Assembly: GCF_040045035.1 (NCBI RefSeq)
Contig: NZ_JBDZDS010000003.1
Coordinates: forward strand, 124,001-188,000
Direction: 5' to 3'
Source: Pseudaminobacter sp040045035
GTDB lineage: Bacteria > Pseudomonadota > Alphaproteobacteria > Rhizobiales > Rhizobiaceae
Length of the DNA: 64,000 bases
Both the position numbers and the translations under genes were made by a program. Below are positions 50,432 through 59,778 of this stretch, in pieces (position 1 is the stretch's first letter; each line of letters begins with the position of its first letter). Under the pieces are notes generated by a model. The model did no database searches and had not been told where the DNA came from. It saw only the letters and a program-made list of their open reading frames with translations.

Positions 50432-51619
50432 ATGAACGGCAACGCTGTCTGCTCGCCGAGTCATGCGCCGACGCCGCGGCGCCGGAACCCGCAAGGTACG
50501 CATTCCTTCTCCTCCCTCACCGTCGGCGGATCGCGCTCGGCAAGGGGCCTCGGCATCGGCGCGCTGGCCCTCTCGGTCCTGCTGCTCGCCGGCTGTCAGG
50601 GACAGGAGTCGGCGGCCGAACCGGAGCTGCTCAAGGTACGGGCACAGACGGTCGAACCGGCAGACTATGCCGCCACTGTGACGCTCACAGGCGTGATTGC
50701 CGCGCAGACGGTGGGCAACCTGTCCTTCCGCGTCGGCGGCCGCGTGGCCGAGCGTATAGTCGATGTGGGCCAGCACGTGGAAAAAGGCGCGGTCCTGGCG
50801 CGGCTCGACCCGCAGGCGCAGCAATCGGACCTCAAGGCCGCGCAAGCCAATCTCGATGCGGCGCAGGCGCAGTCGCGGCAGGCCAGTGCGGCCTTCGACC
50901 GACAGAAGAAGCTGCTTGGCCAGGGTTTCACGACGCGGCGCGACTACGACCAGGCCGAACAGGCGATGCGGACCGCCCAGGCCTCGGTCCAGGCTTCACA
51001 GAGCCAGGTCGCCGACGCGCGGGAAAGCCTGTCCTTCACCGAGCTTCGCGCCAGCGCGGCCGGCATCATCACCGCACGGGACGTCGAGATCGGCCAAGTG
51101 GTGCAGGCGGCGCAGACCGTCTTCACCATCGCCGAGGACGGTGACCGCGACGCTGTCTTCGGCGTGCAGGAGACGCTGGTCGCCTCCAACGCGACTGAAG
51201 TGCCACGGGTAACGATCACGCTCATTTCGGACCCCAAGATCACCGCCGAGGGTCGGGTGCGCGAAGTGTCGCCGGTGATCGATCCCGCATCGGGCTCCGT
51301 GCGCATCAAGGTGGCCGTCCCCCGCACACCGGCCGCAATGCAGCTGGGTGCGGCCGTGACCGGAATGGTTATGGCCAAACCGCGCAAGGCGATCATCCTG
51401 CCCTGGGAGGCGCTGGCCTCGATCGACGGGAATCCGGCCGTCTGGATCATCGATCCCGCCACGCGGCAGGTGTCGATGACGACCATAGGCATTCTGGCCT
51501 ATGACGCAGGCATCATCGTCGTCGACAAGGGGCTGGAGGCCGGCCAAAGCGTCGTCACGGCCGGTGGACAGCTTTTGCACCCCGGCCAGGCCGTCGAGAT
51601 CGCGGAGGATGGCCAATGA
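50432..51619 (+). CDS. RND efflux periplasmic adaptor (membrane-fusion protein) 1
   Basis: 395-residue adaptor protein with an unusually long hydrophilic N-terminal stretch before a lipoprotein-like signal (GIGALALSVLLLAGCQG, Cys55). It has lipoyl and alpha-hairpin parts (LSFRVGGRVAERIVDVGQHVEKGAVLARLDP, then the coiled coil to residue 200) and a beta-barrel. Adaptors of this type bridge an inner-membrane RND pump to an outer-membrane channel. ATG 50432 has GGGGGAAGTG upstream; a later start nearer the signal sequence is possible. It overlaps the next adaptor gene by ATGA. Confidence 0.93.
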   Translation: MNGNAVCSPSHAPTPRRRNPQGTHSFSSLTVGGSRSARGLGIGALALSVLLLAGCQGQESAAEPELLKVRAQTVEPADYAATVTLTGVIAAQTVGNLSFRVGGRVAERIVDVGQHVEKGAVLARLDPQAQQSDLKAAQANLDAAQAQSRQASAAFDRQKKLLGQGFTTRRDYDQAEQAMRTAQASVQASQSQVADARESLSFTELRASAAGIITARDVEIGQVVQAAQTVFTIAEDGDRDAVFGVQETLVASNATEVPRVTITLISDPKITAEGRVREVSPVIDPASGSVRIKVAVPRTPAAMQLGAAVTGMVMAKPRKAIILPWEALASIDGNPAVWIIDPATRQVSMTTIGILAYDAGIIVVDKGLEAGQSVVTAGGQLLHPGQAVEIAEDGQ

Positions 51620-52689
51620 CCCTGCCCAGGAACGCCATCTTCGCGCTCGCACTGGCGGCGCTGGCCGGTTGCGCCGGCGAGCCGGAGCAGGCGCCGGAGA
51701 TCGTCCGGCCCGTGCTTTCGGTCGTGGTCGAGCCGCAGACCCGCCAGATCCAGGGGTTCGCCGGCACCATCCAGCCGCAGGTGAGCGCCGGGCTGGCCTT
51801 CCGCATCCTGGGCCGGGTGGTGTCCCGCAGCGTGCAGGTGGGCGACCTGGTCAAGAAGGGTGAGACCATCGCCGCACTCGACCCAGTGGCGCTGGAACTT
51901 TCGGTACAGGCGGCGCGCGCCGATCTGTCCAGCGCCGAGGCACAACAGGCCAACGCGACCGCCAGCGAAGAACGGCAGCGCACGTTGCTGGCGGGCGGCA
52001 ACACCTCGCAAGCCGTCTATGACGCAGCGCGGCAAGCCCGCGACGCCGCGCAGGCAAATCTCGAACGGTCCCGGGCAAGCTTGCGCAAGGCCGAGGAGCA
52101 GCTCGGCTATGCACGGCTCTTCTCGGATTTCGATGGCGTGGTCACGGCGGTCGGTGCCGAGGTCGGCCAGACCGTTTCGCCGGGGCAGATGGTGGTCACC
52201 GTCGCCCGCTCCGACATCCGGGAAGCCGTGTTCGACGTTCCCGAGCAACTCGCCGCAGAATTGAAGATCGGCGCGTCGTTCGAGGTGCTGCTCCAGTCCA
52301 TGCCCTCCATCCGGGCGCAAGGAAGGGTACGCGAGATAGCGCCCCAGGCCGAAAGCGTGACGCGGACGCGGCGCGTGCGCCTGACACTGACCGATCCGCC
52401 GAATGCCTTCCGCCTGGGGGCGACGATGACGGCGCGGCGGGTTACCGATGTGGCGCCGATGATCGTGCTGCCGCTGACCGCGCTGCTCGAACGAGACGGC
52501 AAAAGCCTGGTCTGGGTCCTCGATCCGCGAAGCTCGACAGTGTCGACGCGCGAGGTCCACGTCACGTCCAAGGGCGCTGACACATTCGTGGTGTCCGGCC
52601 TGGAAGCCGGCGAGCGCGTGGTGACGGCAGGCGTGAACAGCCTGACCGAGGGACAGAAGGTGCAACTACCGCAAGGAGCGTCGTCGTGA
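51616..52689 (+). CDS. RND efflux periplasmic adaptor (membrane-fusion protein) 2
   Basis: 357-residue second adaptor with a lipoprotein signal (NAIFALALAALAGCAG, Cys19), the lipoyl half-motifs (LAFRILGRVVSRSVQVGDLVKKGETIAALDP), a helical hairpin and the C-terminal barrel (RVVTAGVNSLTEGQKVQLPQG). It is clearly different in sequence from adaptor 1. Two distinct adaptors before one RND pump is the arrangement of Pseudomonas TriABC, where both are needed. Overlaps both neighbours by ATGA. Confidence 0.93.
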   Translation: MTLPRNAIFALALAALAGCAGEPEQAPEIVRPVLSVVVEPQTRQIQGFAGTIQPQVSAGLAFRILGRVVSRSVQVGDLVKKGETIAALDPVALELSVQAARADLSSAEAQQANATASEERQRTLLAGGNTSQAVYDAARQARDAAQANLERSRASLRKAEEQLGYARLFSDFDGVVTAVGAEVGQTVSPGQMVVTVARSDIREAVFDVPEQLAAELKIGASFEVLLQSMPSIRAQGRVREIAPQAESVTRTRRVRLTLTDPPNAFRLGATMTARRVTDVAPMIVLPLTALLERDGKSLVWVLDPRSSTVSTREVHVTSKGADTFVVSGLEAGERVVTAGVNSLTEGQKVQLPQGASS

Positions 52690-55600
52690 AGGGTTTCAAC
52701 CTGTCCGATTGGGCGCTCGAGCATCGCTCGCTGGTCTGGTACTTCATGCTGATCTTCCTGGTGGCGGGGGTGTTCTCCTACTTCCATCTCGGCCGCGAGG
52801 AAGACCCCAACTTCACGATCAAGACCATGATCATCCAGGCCAACTGGCCGGGCGCCTCGGTCGAAGAGACGATCAACCAGGTCACCGACCGTATCGAGAA
52901 GAAACTGGAGGAGCTCGACAGCCTCGACTACACGCGCAGCATAACCACCGCCGGCAAGACCATCGTCTTCGTCAACCTCAAGCCGACCACCAAGGCGCGC
53001 CTCGTCGAACCGACCTGGATCCAGGTCCGCAACATGATGAACGACATCCGCAGCACCTTCCCGGAGGGGGTGCAGGGGCCGTTCTTCAACGACCGCTTCG
53101 GCGACGTGTTCGGCAACATCTATGCCTTCACCTCCGATGGGCTGACGCTGCGCCAGCTGCGCGACTATGTGGAACTGGTGCGCTCACGCGTGCTGACCGT
53201 GCCCAACGCCGGCAAGGTGGAGCTGATCGGCGCGCAAGACGAGGCGATCTATCTCGAATTCTCCACGCGCGAGATCGCAGCACTCGGGCTCGACCAGCAG
53301 GCGATCATCCAGAGCCTGCGGGCGCAGAACGCCATCACGCCCTCCGGCGTCGTCCAGGCCGGACCGGAGCGCGTCAGCGTGCGCGTAACCGGCCAGTTCA
53401 CCTCGGAAGAAAGCCTCAAGCAGATCAATCTGCGCGTGAACGACCGCTTCTTCCGCCTGACCGACGTGGCGACCGTGGTGCGCGGCTATGTCGACCCGCC
53501 GACCTCGCTTTTCCGGGTGAACGGCCAGGAGGCCATCGGCCTTGCGATCGGCATGAAGCCCAACGCCAACCTGCTCGATTTCGGCCAGGCGCTACGGAAC
53601 GAGATGCAGAAGGTGACCGCCGAGCTGCCCATCGGCGTCGGCATCCATCTGGTCGCCGATCAGCCGGTGATCGTGAAGGAAGCAGTGTCTGGCTTCACCC
53701 ACGCGCTGTTCGAGGCGGTGGCGATCGTGCTCATCGTCAGCTTCGTCAGCCTGGGCCTGCGCGCGGGGCTCGTGGTGGCGCTGTCGATCCCGCTGGTTCT
53801 CGCCATCACCTTCGTGGCCATGGCCTATCTCGGCATCTCGCTGCAGCGCATTTCGCTCGGCGCGCTGATCATCGCGCTCGGCCTCTTGGTAGACGACGCG
53901 ATGATCGCGGTGGAGATGATGGTGGCGCGGCTGGAGGTGGGCGATTCGCTGCGCAAGGCAGCCACCTTCGTCTACACCTCGACCGCTTTCCCGATGCTGA
54001 CCGGAACGCTTGTGACGGTCGCCGGCTTCATTCCGATCGGGCTCAACAACAGCTCGGCCGGCGAATACACCTTCACCCTTTTCGTCGTCATCGCGGTCTC
54101 GCTTCTGGTGTCGTGGATCGTGGCGGTGCTGTTCGCGCCGCTATTGGGCGTCACCATCCTGCCCGCCATGATGAAGCAGAAACACGAGGGACAAGGCCGC
54201 TTCGCCCGGGGCTTTTCGCGCCTCCTGATCGCGTCGGTGCGCCGCTACTGGATCACCATCGGCGCCACCGCCCTTTTGTTCGCGCTTTCGCTCTTCGGCT
54301 TCCAATTCATCCAGCAGCAGTTCTTCCCGCCCTCGGACCGCCCCGAACTGATCGTGGACTGGAACCTGCCGCAGAACAGCTCGATTGCCGAGACCAACGC
54401 GCAGATCGCGCGCTTCGAGAAGATCGCGCTGGCCGGCAATCCGGACATCGAGCACTGGAGTTCCTACATCGGCCAGGGCGCGGTGCGCTTCGTGCTGGCT
54501 TTCGACGTGCAGCCGGCGAACCCCTATTTCGGCCAGATCGTCATCGTGCCGAAGGACGTGGGGGCGCGGGACCGGGTCAAGGCCTCGATCGAGAAGATAC
54601 TGCACGAGCAGTTCGTCGGCACCGACACTTATGTGAAGCTTCTGGAGCTCGGGCCGCCCGTGGGCCGGCCGGTGCAGTACCGGGTCAGCGGGCCCGACAT
54701 CCAAATGCTGCGCGCCTTTGCCATGGGGTTCGCCGGCGTCATCGCCCAGAACCGCAATCTCACCTCGCCCACCTATGACTGGAACGAGCCGGGTCGCGTA
54801 CTGAAGGTGGATGTGCTGCAGGACAAGGCGCGCCAGCTCGGCATCACCTCGCAGGACATCGCCAGTGCCATGAACAGCGTCGTCGGCGGCAGCAACATCA
54901 CCCAGGTGCGCGACGCGACCTACCTCGTCAACGTCATTGGGCGCTCGCGCGAAGCCGAGCGTGGATCGATCGAAACGTTGCGGAGCCTGCAGATACCGAC
55001 CGGCAAGGCCGAGCCGATCCCGCTCGCGACGGTGGCGAATTTCCACTACGAACAGGAGCAGCCGACGGTCATTCGGCGCAGCCGCATTCCCACCATCACA
55101 GTCAAATCCGGCATCGTCGGCAACGTCCAGCCGGCGACGGCGGTCAAGCAGCTGGAGCCTGCCGTGAAGGCCTTCACCGACAAGCTGCCCGACGGCTACG
55201 GCGTTGCGGTCGCCGGCACTGTGGAGGAAAGCAACAACAGCCAGGCGCCGATCGCGGCGGTGGTGCCGCTGATGCTGTTCATCATGGTGACGATCCTGAT
55301 GATCCAGCTGCAGAACTTCCAGCGGCTGTTCCTGGTGGTCGCGGTGGCGCCGCTCGGATTGATCGGCGTCGTCGCCGCCCTGGTGCCGAGCGGCGCGCCG
55401 CTCGGTTTCGTCGCCATTCTCGGCGTGCTGGCGCTGATCGGCATCCTCATCCGCAACTCGGTCATTCTCATCGTGCAGATCGAGGACCTGGTGCGCGAGG
55501 GCAGCGACCGCTGGACGGCGGTGATCGAGGCGACCGAGCACCGTATGCGGCCGATCGCGCTGACGGCGGCGGCGGCGAGCCTGGCGCTGATCCCGATCGC

Positions 55601-55742
55601 CCGCGAGGTGTTCTGGGGCCCGATGGCCTATGCCATGATGGGCGGCATCATCGCCGGCACGGCGATCACGCTGCTGTTCCTGCCAGCGCTCTACGTCGCC
55701 TGGTTCCGCCTCAAGGAGCCGGAGACCAATGAAGGAGGATGA
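52686..55742 (+). CDS. RND-family inner-membrane efflux pump (AcrB/TriC-like)
   Basis: 1018-residue proton-driven pump with twelve membrane helices and two large periplasmic loops. The N-terminal helix is SLVWYFMLIFLVAGVFSYFHL, the proton-relay pair Asp-Asp lies in LIIALGLLVDDAMIAVEMMVARL on the fourth helix, and the C-terminal half repeats the pattern (APLGFVAILGVLALIGILIRNSVILIVQIED). The sequence is of the HAE1/MMPL-like branch used with two adaptors. No outer-membrane channel gene follows; the stop is 61 bases from the convergent carboxypeptidase stop. Confidence 0.95.
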   Translation: MKGFNLSDWALEHRSLVWYFMLIFLVAGVFSYFHLGREEDPNFTIKTMIIQANWPGASVEETINQVTDRIEKKLEELDSLDYTRSITTAGKTIVFVNLKPTTKARLVEPTWIQVRNMMNDIRSTFPEGVQGPFFNDRFGDVFGNIYAFTSDGLTLRQLRDYVELVRSRVLTVPNAGKVELIGAQDEAIYLEFSTREIAALGLDQQAIIQSLRAQNAITPSGVVQAGPERVSVRVTGQFTSEESLKQINLRVNDRFFRLTDVATVVRGYVDPPTSLFRVNGQEAIGLAIGMKPNANLLDFGQALRNEMQKVTAELPIGVGIHLVADQPVIVKEAVSGFTHALFEAVAIVLIVSFVSLGLRAGLVVALSIPLVLAITFVAMAYLGISLQRISLGALIIALGLLVDDAMIAVEMMVARLEVGDSLRKAATFVYTSTAFPMLTGTLVTVAGFIPIGLNNSSAGEYTFTLFVVIAVSLLVSWIVAVLFAPLLGVTILPAMMKQKHEGQGRFARGFSRLLIASVRRYWITIGATALLFALSLFGFQFIQQQFFPPSDRPELIVDWNLPQNSSIAETNAQIARFEKIALAGNPDIEHWSSYIGQGAVRFVLAFDVQPANPYFGQIVIVPKDVGARDRVKASIEKILHEQFVGTDTYVKLLELGPPVGRPVQYRVSGPDIQMLRAFAMGFAGVIAQNRNLTSPTYDWNEPGRVLKVDVLQDKARQLGITSQDIASAMNSVVGGSNITQVRDATYLVNVIGRSREAERGSIETLRSLQIPTGKAEPIPLATVANFHYEQEQPTVIRRSRIPTITVKSGIVGNVQPATAVKQLEPAVKAFTDKLPDGYGVAVAGTVEESNNSQAPIAAVVPLMLFIMVTILMIQLQNFQRLFLVVAVAPLGLIGVVAALVPSGAPLGFVAILGVLALIGILIRNSVILIVQIEDLVREGSDRWTAVIEATEHRMRPIALTAAAASLALIPIAREVFWGPMAYAMMGGIIAGTAITLLFLPALYVAWFRLKEPETNEGG

Positions 55743-55802
55743 CACTCGATGGCCGACGCCACGGCGCGCCGGCCTGACGCAAGGGCGTTCGAAAAGAGCG
55801 GC

Positions 55803-56804
55803 CTACTCGATCGGCATCTCCGGACGGACAGGGGATCCTGTCAGCGCCATCTCGGGTGAAGGCGCCGGCATGGAAGCGGCGGGCGCTGCCGCCACGGCAG
55901 CCGGCCCGCGGCTGGCCTGCGGCAGGTAGCGCTCAATCAGCTGCTCGACCTCGGCGTTACGGCTGCGCGCCGTGTCGCCGCCCATCACCACGACGACCAG
56001 CTTGCGCCCCTCCGAATTGACCGAGGTGACGATGTTGAAGCCGGAGGCGCGGATATAGCCGGTCTTGATGCCGTCGACGCCCTCGACGCGACCGAGCAGG
56101 TCGTTGTGGCCGCGGATCGTCTTGCCGGCGAAGGCGAAGGAGCGCGCGCCGAAATAGGCGTAATACTGCGGGAAGCGCTTGCGCAGCGACAGTCCCAGCA
56201 CCGCCATGTCGCGCGCCGTGGTCATCTGCCGGTCGTCGGGCAGGCCGGAGGCATTGCGGAACACGGTGTTGCGCATGCCGAGCTGGCGGGCCTTGGCCGT
56301 CATCATCTCGGCGAAGCGCTCCTCCGTGCCGCCCAGCGCCTCGCCCAGGGCGACCGCCACGTCGTTGGCCGACTTGGTGACGAGCGCATAGATCGCCGAA
56401 TCGACGTCGATGGTCTGGCCCGGCCGGAAGCCGATCTTGGTCGGCGGGCGCGCGACGGCATAGGCCGAGACCGGGATGGGCGTCGACGTGGTGAGACGTC
56501 CGGCCTCGAGCGCGTCGAACGTCATGTAGATCGTCATCATCTTGGTCAACGAGGCCGGATAGCGCGCCGCCTCGGCATTGGACTGGTAGAGCACCTTGCC
56601 GTTGTTGCCATCGACCACGAAGGCCGCGTGCCGGGTCGGGTCGCCCGCCGGCCGAGGCGCTTCGACGGTGCCCAGCGTGCCCGTGGTCGAGCAGCCGGCC
56701 ATGAAACCGAGAACGAGAACCAGACATGCCGCCTTTGCAAGCGAGGCGGCGCGGGAAAAAGAAAAGATCGGCAAGGAAATTACCTGACTGAGGAACAACT
56801 GCAT
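55803..56804 (-). CDS. D-alanyl-D-alanine carboxypeptidase (S11 family), lipoprotein-like
   Basis: 333-residue low-molecular-weight penicillin-binding protein that trims D-Ala from peptidoglycan peptides. All three active-site motifs are present: S85-LT-K88 in YPASLTKMM, S145-A-N147 in TKSANDVAV, and K247-T-G in GIKTGYIRASGF. The N-terminus has a signal with an apparent lipobox (LVLVLGFMAGC, Cys38), so it may be anchored by lipid rather than by the usual C-terminal amphipathic helix. The C-terminus is an Ala/Pro-rich tail. Single gene. Confidence 0.94.
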   Translation of the reverse strand: MQLFLSQVISLPIFSFSRAASLAKAACLVLVLGFMAGCSTTGTLGTVEAPRPAGDPTRHAAFVVDGNNGKVLYQSNAEAARYPASLTKMMTIYMTFDALEAGRLTTSTPIPVSAYAVARPPTKIGFRPGQTIDVDSAIYALVTKSANDVAVALGEALGGTEERFAEMMTAKARQLGMRNTVFRNASGLPDDRQMTTARDMAVLGLSLRKRFPQYYAYFGARSFAFAGKTIRGHNDLLGRVEGVDGIKTGYIRASGFNIVTSVNSEGRKLVVVVMGGDTARSRNAEVEQLIERYLPQASRGPAAVAAAPAASMPAPSPEMALTGSPVRPEMPIE

Positions 56805-57002
56805 TCGCAGCCCTGCGTTACAGCTTCCGTAAAATTAGCGCAAACCCGGTTTCCGCTCCCTTAAGGGCAGCGCGGCACGGCGGCATCGTTTTGCCGGAAG
56901 CTGGAACCGGTCCGGCAGGGTCCGCATTAATTTCGCGGCGTCGGGTTTGATATTTCCCCAGCGCCGCCACAAGATGCATTTCCTATCGCTGATGGAGCCA
57001 CG

Positions 57003-57635
57003 ATGTCCGAAATCGCGACCATTGCCGCCTCGATCTTCAAGCGCGCCGGCAAGAGCAAACGGTTCATTATCGCAATCGCCGGGGCGCCTGGCTCGGGCAA
57101 GTCAACCCTGTCCCATCATCTCCTCGATCTGTTTCCCGAAGGCTCCGCCGCCATCGTGCCGATGGACGGGTTCCATTTCGACGACGTGATCCTGCACAAG
57201 CGCGGCTTGCGCTCGCGCAAGGGGGCGCCGGAAACCTTCGACTATGCCGGCTTCGTCTCCCTACTGCACCGCATCCGCTCGCAGGAGCCGGAGATCGCCG
57301 TGCCGGTGTTCGACCGCTCGATGGAGCTTTCACGCGCCGGCGCCTCGATCATCGACAGCGACGTGAAGTTCGTGCTGGTGGAGGGCAACTACCTGCTGCT
57401 CGACGAACCGCCGTGGAACCAGCTCGGCCCGTATTTCGACTATGCGATCTACCTCGACCTGCCCCACAACGAGCTGGAGCGGCGGCTGATGCAGCGCTGG
57501 CGAGAGCACGGCAAGTCGGACCAGGAGGCGCGCGACTGGATCGCTTCCAACGACATGCCCAACATCGACCGCGTCATGGGAAAGCGACGCCCGGCCGATT
57601 TGGTGGTGCAGAGCATCGCGCTGACGGAGGCTTAG
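57003..57635 (+). CDS. Nucleoside/uridine kinase-like P-loop kinase
   Basis: 210-residue kinase of the uridine-kinase-like/phosphoribulokinase superfamily. Walker A AGAPGSGKSTLSHHL lies at residues 26-40, VPMDGFHFDDVILHKRGLRSRKGAPETFD is the typical substrate loop with the catalytic Asp, and VEGNYLLLDEPPWNQL plus the LID region (RRLMQRWREHGKSDQEARDW) follow. Related proteins are annotated nucleoside triphosphate hydrolase or fructose/pantothenate-like kinases; the substrate cannot be decided. It stands alone and is followed by a repeat. Confidence 0.9.
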   Translation: MSEIATIAASIFKRAGKSKRFIIAIAGAPGSGKSTLSHHLLDLFPEGSAAIVPMDGFHFDDVILHKRGLRSRKGAPETFDYAGFVSLLHRIRSQEPEIAVPVFDRSMELSRAGASIIDSDVKFVLVEGNYLLLDEPPWNQLGPYFDYAIYLDLPHNELERRLMQRWREHGKSDQEARDWIASNDMPNIDRVMGKRRPADLVVQSIALTEA

Positions 57636-57645
57636 GCGGCGATTT

Positions 57646-57750
57646 TACCCCCTCATCCGGGCAGAGCGATCGCATTTGGGTTTCGACCACCACTCCGGTT
57701 TGCTTCGCAAACCTCCTCTCTCCCGATCGACGGGGGAGAGGAAGAGGCAG
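57646..57750. repeat. Intergenic palindromic repeat
   Basis: This gap contains GGTTTGC-TTC-GCAAACC (57697-57713, perfect) and CTCTCCC (57718-57724) / GGGAGAG (57734-57740) around GATCGACGG. The CCCCTCATCCG...CTCTCCC...GGGAGAGG layout is common in rhizobial intergenic DNA. No second copy was found in this window, although a similar GGGAGAGG patch occurs near 31117. Confidence 0.5.
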
Positions 57751-57752
57751 CC

Positions 57753-58457
57753 TCACCCGCGCGGCGGGATCTCCAGGCCGCGCTGGACGGCCGGGCGGGC
57801 AAGGCCACGCTCCAGCCAGGCCGCGACGTTGGCAAAACTGTCGAAGTCGACCAGTTCGCGCGCCTCATAGAAGCCGATGAGGTTGCGCACCCAGCCCAGC
57901 AGCGAGATGTCGGCAATGGTAAAATCGTCGTCCATGATCCACTGGCGGCCGGCCAGACGCTGGTCGAGCACGCCGATGAGGCGCTTGGATTCGGCGCGGT
58001 AACGCTCCAGCGGACGCTTGTCCTCGATGCTGCGGCCGGCGAACTTATGGAAGAAGCCGACCTGGCCGAACATCGGCCCGACATTCGCCATCTGGAAGAA
58101 CACCCACTGGATGGTCTCGTAGCGGCGGGCCGCGTCGGCGGGGACGAGCTTGCCGGTCTTGTCGGCGATGTAGAGCAGAATGGCGCCCGATTCGAACATG
58201 GCGAGCGGCTTGCCGCCGGGGCCGTTGGGATCGAGGATCGCGGGGATCTTGCCGTTCGGATTGAGCGAGAGAAATTCCGGCGTCCAGGACTCGTCCTTGC
58301 CGATATGGACGGCGTGTGCCTCGTAAGGAAGGCCCGTCTCCTCCAGCGCGATCGACACCTTCACACCGTTGGGCGTCGGGAAGGAGTAGAGCTGCAGGCG
58401 GTCCGGATGCTTGGCCGGCCAGCGGGTGGTGATCGGGAATGCGGAAAGATCGGTCAT
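57753..58457 (-). CDS. Glutathione S-transferase, YfcG/YghU-like
   Basis: 234-residue GST: LQLYSFPTPNGVKVSIALEETG with the Thr-Pro-Asn of nu-class disulfide-bond oxidoreductases, LSLNPNGKIPAILDP, PLAMFESGAILLYIADKTGKL, and the helical domain ending WIMDDDFTIADISLLGWVRNLIGF. The pattern matches YfcG/YghU of E. coli, which reduce disulfides with glutathione. ATG 58457 follows GAGGA. An upstream in-frame start at 58526 lacks support. It stands alone between a repeat and the NodE-like gene. Confidence 0.9.
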   Translation of the reverse strand: MTDLSAFPITTRWPAKHPDRLQLYSFPTPNGVKVSIALEETGLPYEAHAVHIGKDESWTPEFLSLNPNGKIPAILDPNGPGGKPLAMFESGAILLYIADKTGKLVPADAARRYETIQWVFFQMANVGPMFGQVGFFHKFAGRSIEDKRPLERYRAESKRLIGVLDQRLAGRQWIMDDDFTIADISLLGWVRNLIGFYEARELVDFDSFANVAAWLERGLARPAVQRGLEIPPRG

Positions 58458-58565
58458 GAGTGGTCCTCGCCCGGACTGCGTGGGAGGAGCCGACGCAAGG
58501 TTTGCGCGGCGGTTTCGGCCGCGCAAACTGCCCCATCAAAGGCCGTGACCGCAAGCCCCGAGAGG

Positions 58566-59777
58566 CTATGCCGCCCGGAAGGCCAGCACCGCATTGGTGC
58601 CGCCGAAGGCAAAGCCGTTGCTGATGGCGGCGCGCACCTCGCGCGGCCGGGCGATATTCGGCGTGACGTCGAGATCGCAGGCGGCGTCCTTCTCGCGAAA
58701 ATTCGCGGTCGGCGGCACCAGCCCCTCGCGGATGGCCATGACGCAGGCGATCATCTCCAGCCCACCCGAAGCACCCATGCAGTGGGCATGCATCGACTTG
58801 GTCGAGGATACCGACAGCCGGTCGGCATGGGCGCCGAACACACGGCGGATCGCCGCGGTCTCGATCTCGTCATTGGCCTTGGTGCCGGTGCCGTGGGCGT
58901 TGACATAGTCGACATCCTCGGGCCTCAAGCCCGCCTCGGCAAGGCAGGCCTGCATCGCGGCCGCGGGACCGTCGATGGTCGGCGAGACGATGTCGGAGGC
59001 GTCGGCCGACATGCCCGAGCCGGCAAGCTCGGCCAGGATCGTGGCGCCGCGCGCCGTCGCATGCTCGTAGGTTTCGAGCACCGCGACGCCGGCACCCTCG
59101 CCGATCACCAGGCCGTCGCGATCGGCCGAGAACGGCCGGCAGGTCTCGCGGGCGAGTGCGCGGAGCGCTTCCCAGCCCTTGAGCACGCCATAGGCCAGCG
59201 GCGCGTCGGTGCCGCCGGCGACCATGATGTCGGCGCGGCCGAGGCGAAGCTGGTCGGCGGCAAGCGCGATGGCGTGGTTGGAGGAGGCGCAGGCCGAAGT
59301 GACGCCGAACACCGGACCACGCAGGCCATGGGCCATGCTGACCTGTCCGGCCGGCGCGCTCGGCATGATGCGCGGCACCGCGAAGATATTTGCGCGCGAA
59401 CGGCCCTCTAGGAACAGGCCGCGATAATTGTCCTCGATGGTTTCGGCGCCGAAGATGCCGGTGCCGATGGCCGCGCCGATCCGCGCGGCGTTGGCCTCGT
59501 CGACCCGCACGCCGGCCTGGGCGATGGCCTCCCCGGCTGCGAGGATCGCCAGCAGGCTGTAGCGGTCCATGGTGACGAGGCGCTTCTTCTCGATGCCGTG
59601 TTCCGGCAATTGCTTGATCTCGCCGCCGACGCGCACCTTCAGTTCGTACAGGGGCGCCGTGGTGATCTCGCCGATGCCCGAGCGCCCGGCGCGCATGGCT
59701 TCCCAGATCGCAGGGGCGCTCGTGCCGAGCCCGCACAGGCCGCCGAGCCCGGTGATGACGATGCGAGAACGGGCCAT
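58566..59777 (-). CDS. Beta-ketoacyl-ACP synthase, NodE-like
   Basis: 403-residue condensing enzyme with catalytic Cys163 (FGVTSACASSNHA), His295 (NAHGTGTKAND), and Lys327/His332 (SSTKSMHAHCMGASG). The N-terminus RIVITGLGGLCGLGTSAPAIW and the segment LPEHGIEKKRLVTMDRYSLL closely follow NodE, the rhizobial nodulation synthase that elongates special fatty acids on NodF. It starts one base after the stop of an acyl carrier protein gene that itself resembles NodF. No other nodulation gene is nearby, so a role in a non-symbiotic lipid or secondary product is more likely. Mesorhizobium-type genomes probably carry such chromosomal homologues. Confidence 0.9.
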   Translation of the reverse strand: MARSRIVITGLGGLCGLGTSAPAIWEAMRAGRSGIGEITTAPLYELKVRVGGEIKQLPEHGIEKKRLVTMDRYSLLAILAAGEAIAQAGVRVDEANAARIGAAIGTGIFGAETIEDNYRGLFLEGRSRANIFAVPRIMPSAPAGQVSMAHGLRGPVFGVTSACASSNHAIALAADQLRLGRADIMVAGGTDAPLAYGVLKGWEALRALARETCRPFSADRDGLVIGEGAGVAVLETYEHATARGATILAELAGSGMSADASDIVSPTIDGPAAAMQACLAEAGLRPEDVDYVNAHGTGTKANDEIETAAIRRVFGAHADRLSVSSTKSMHAHCMGASGGLEMIACVMAIREGLVPPTANFREKDAACDLDVTPNIARPREVRAAISNGFAFGGTNAVLAFRAA

Positions 59778-59778
59778 G

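Noticed and set aside
54141..55745. Minus-strand frame of 534 codons opposite the RND pump.
   Set aside because: Antisense of a recognised pump gene; no motif or ribosome-binding site.
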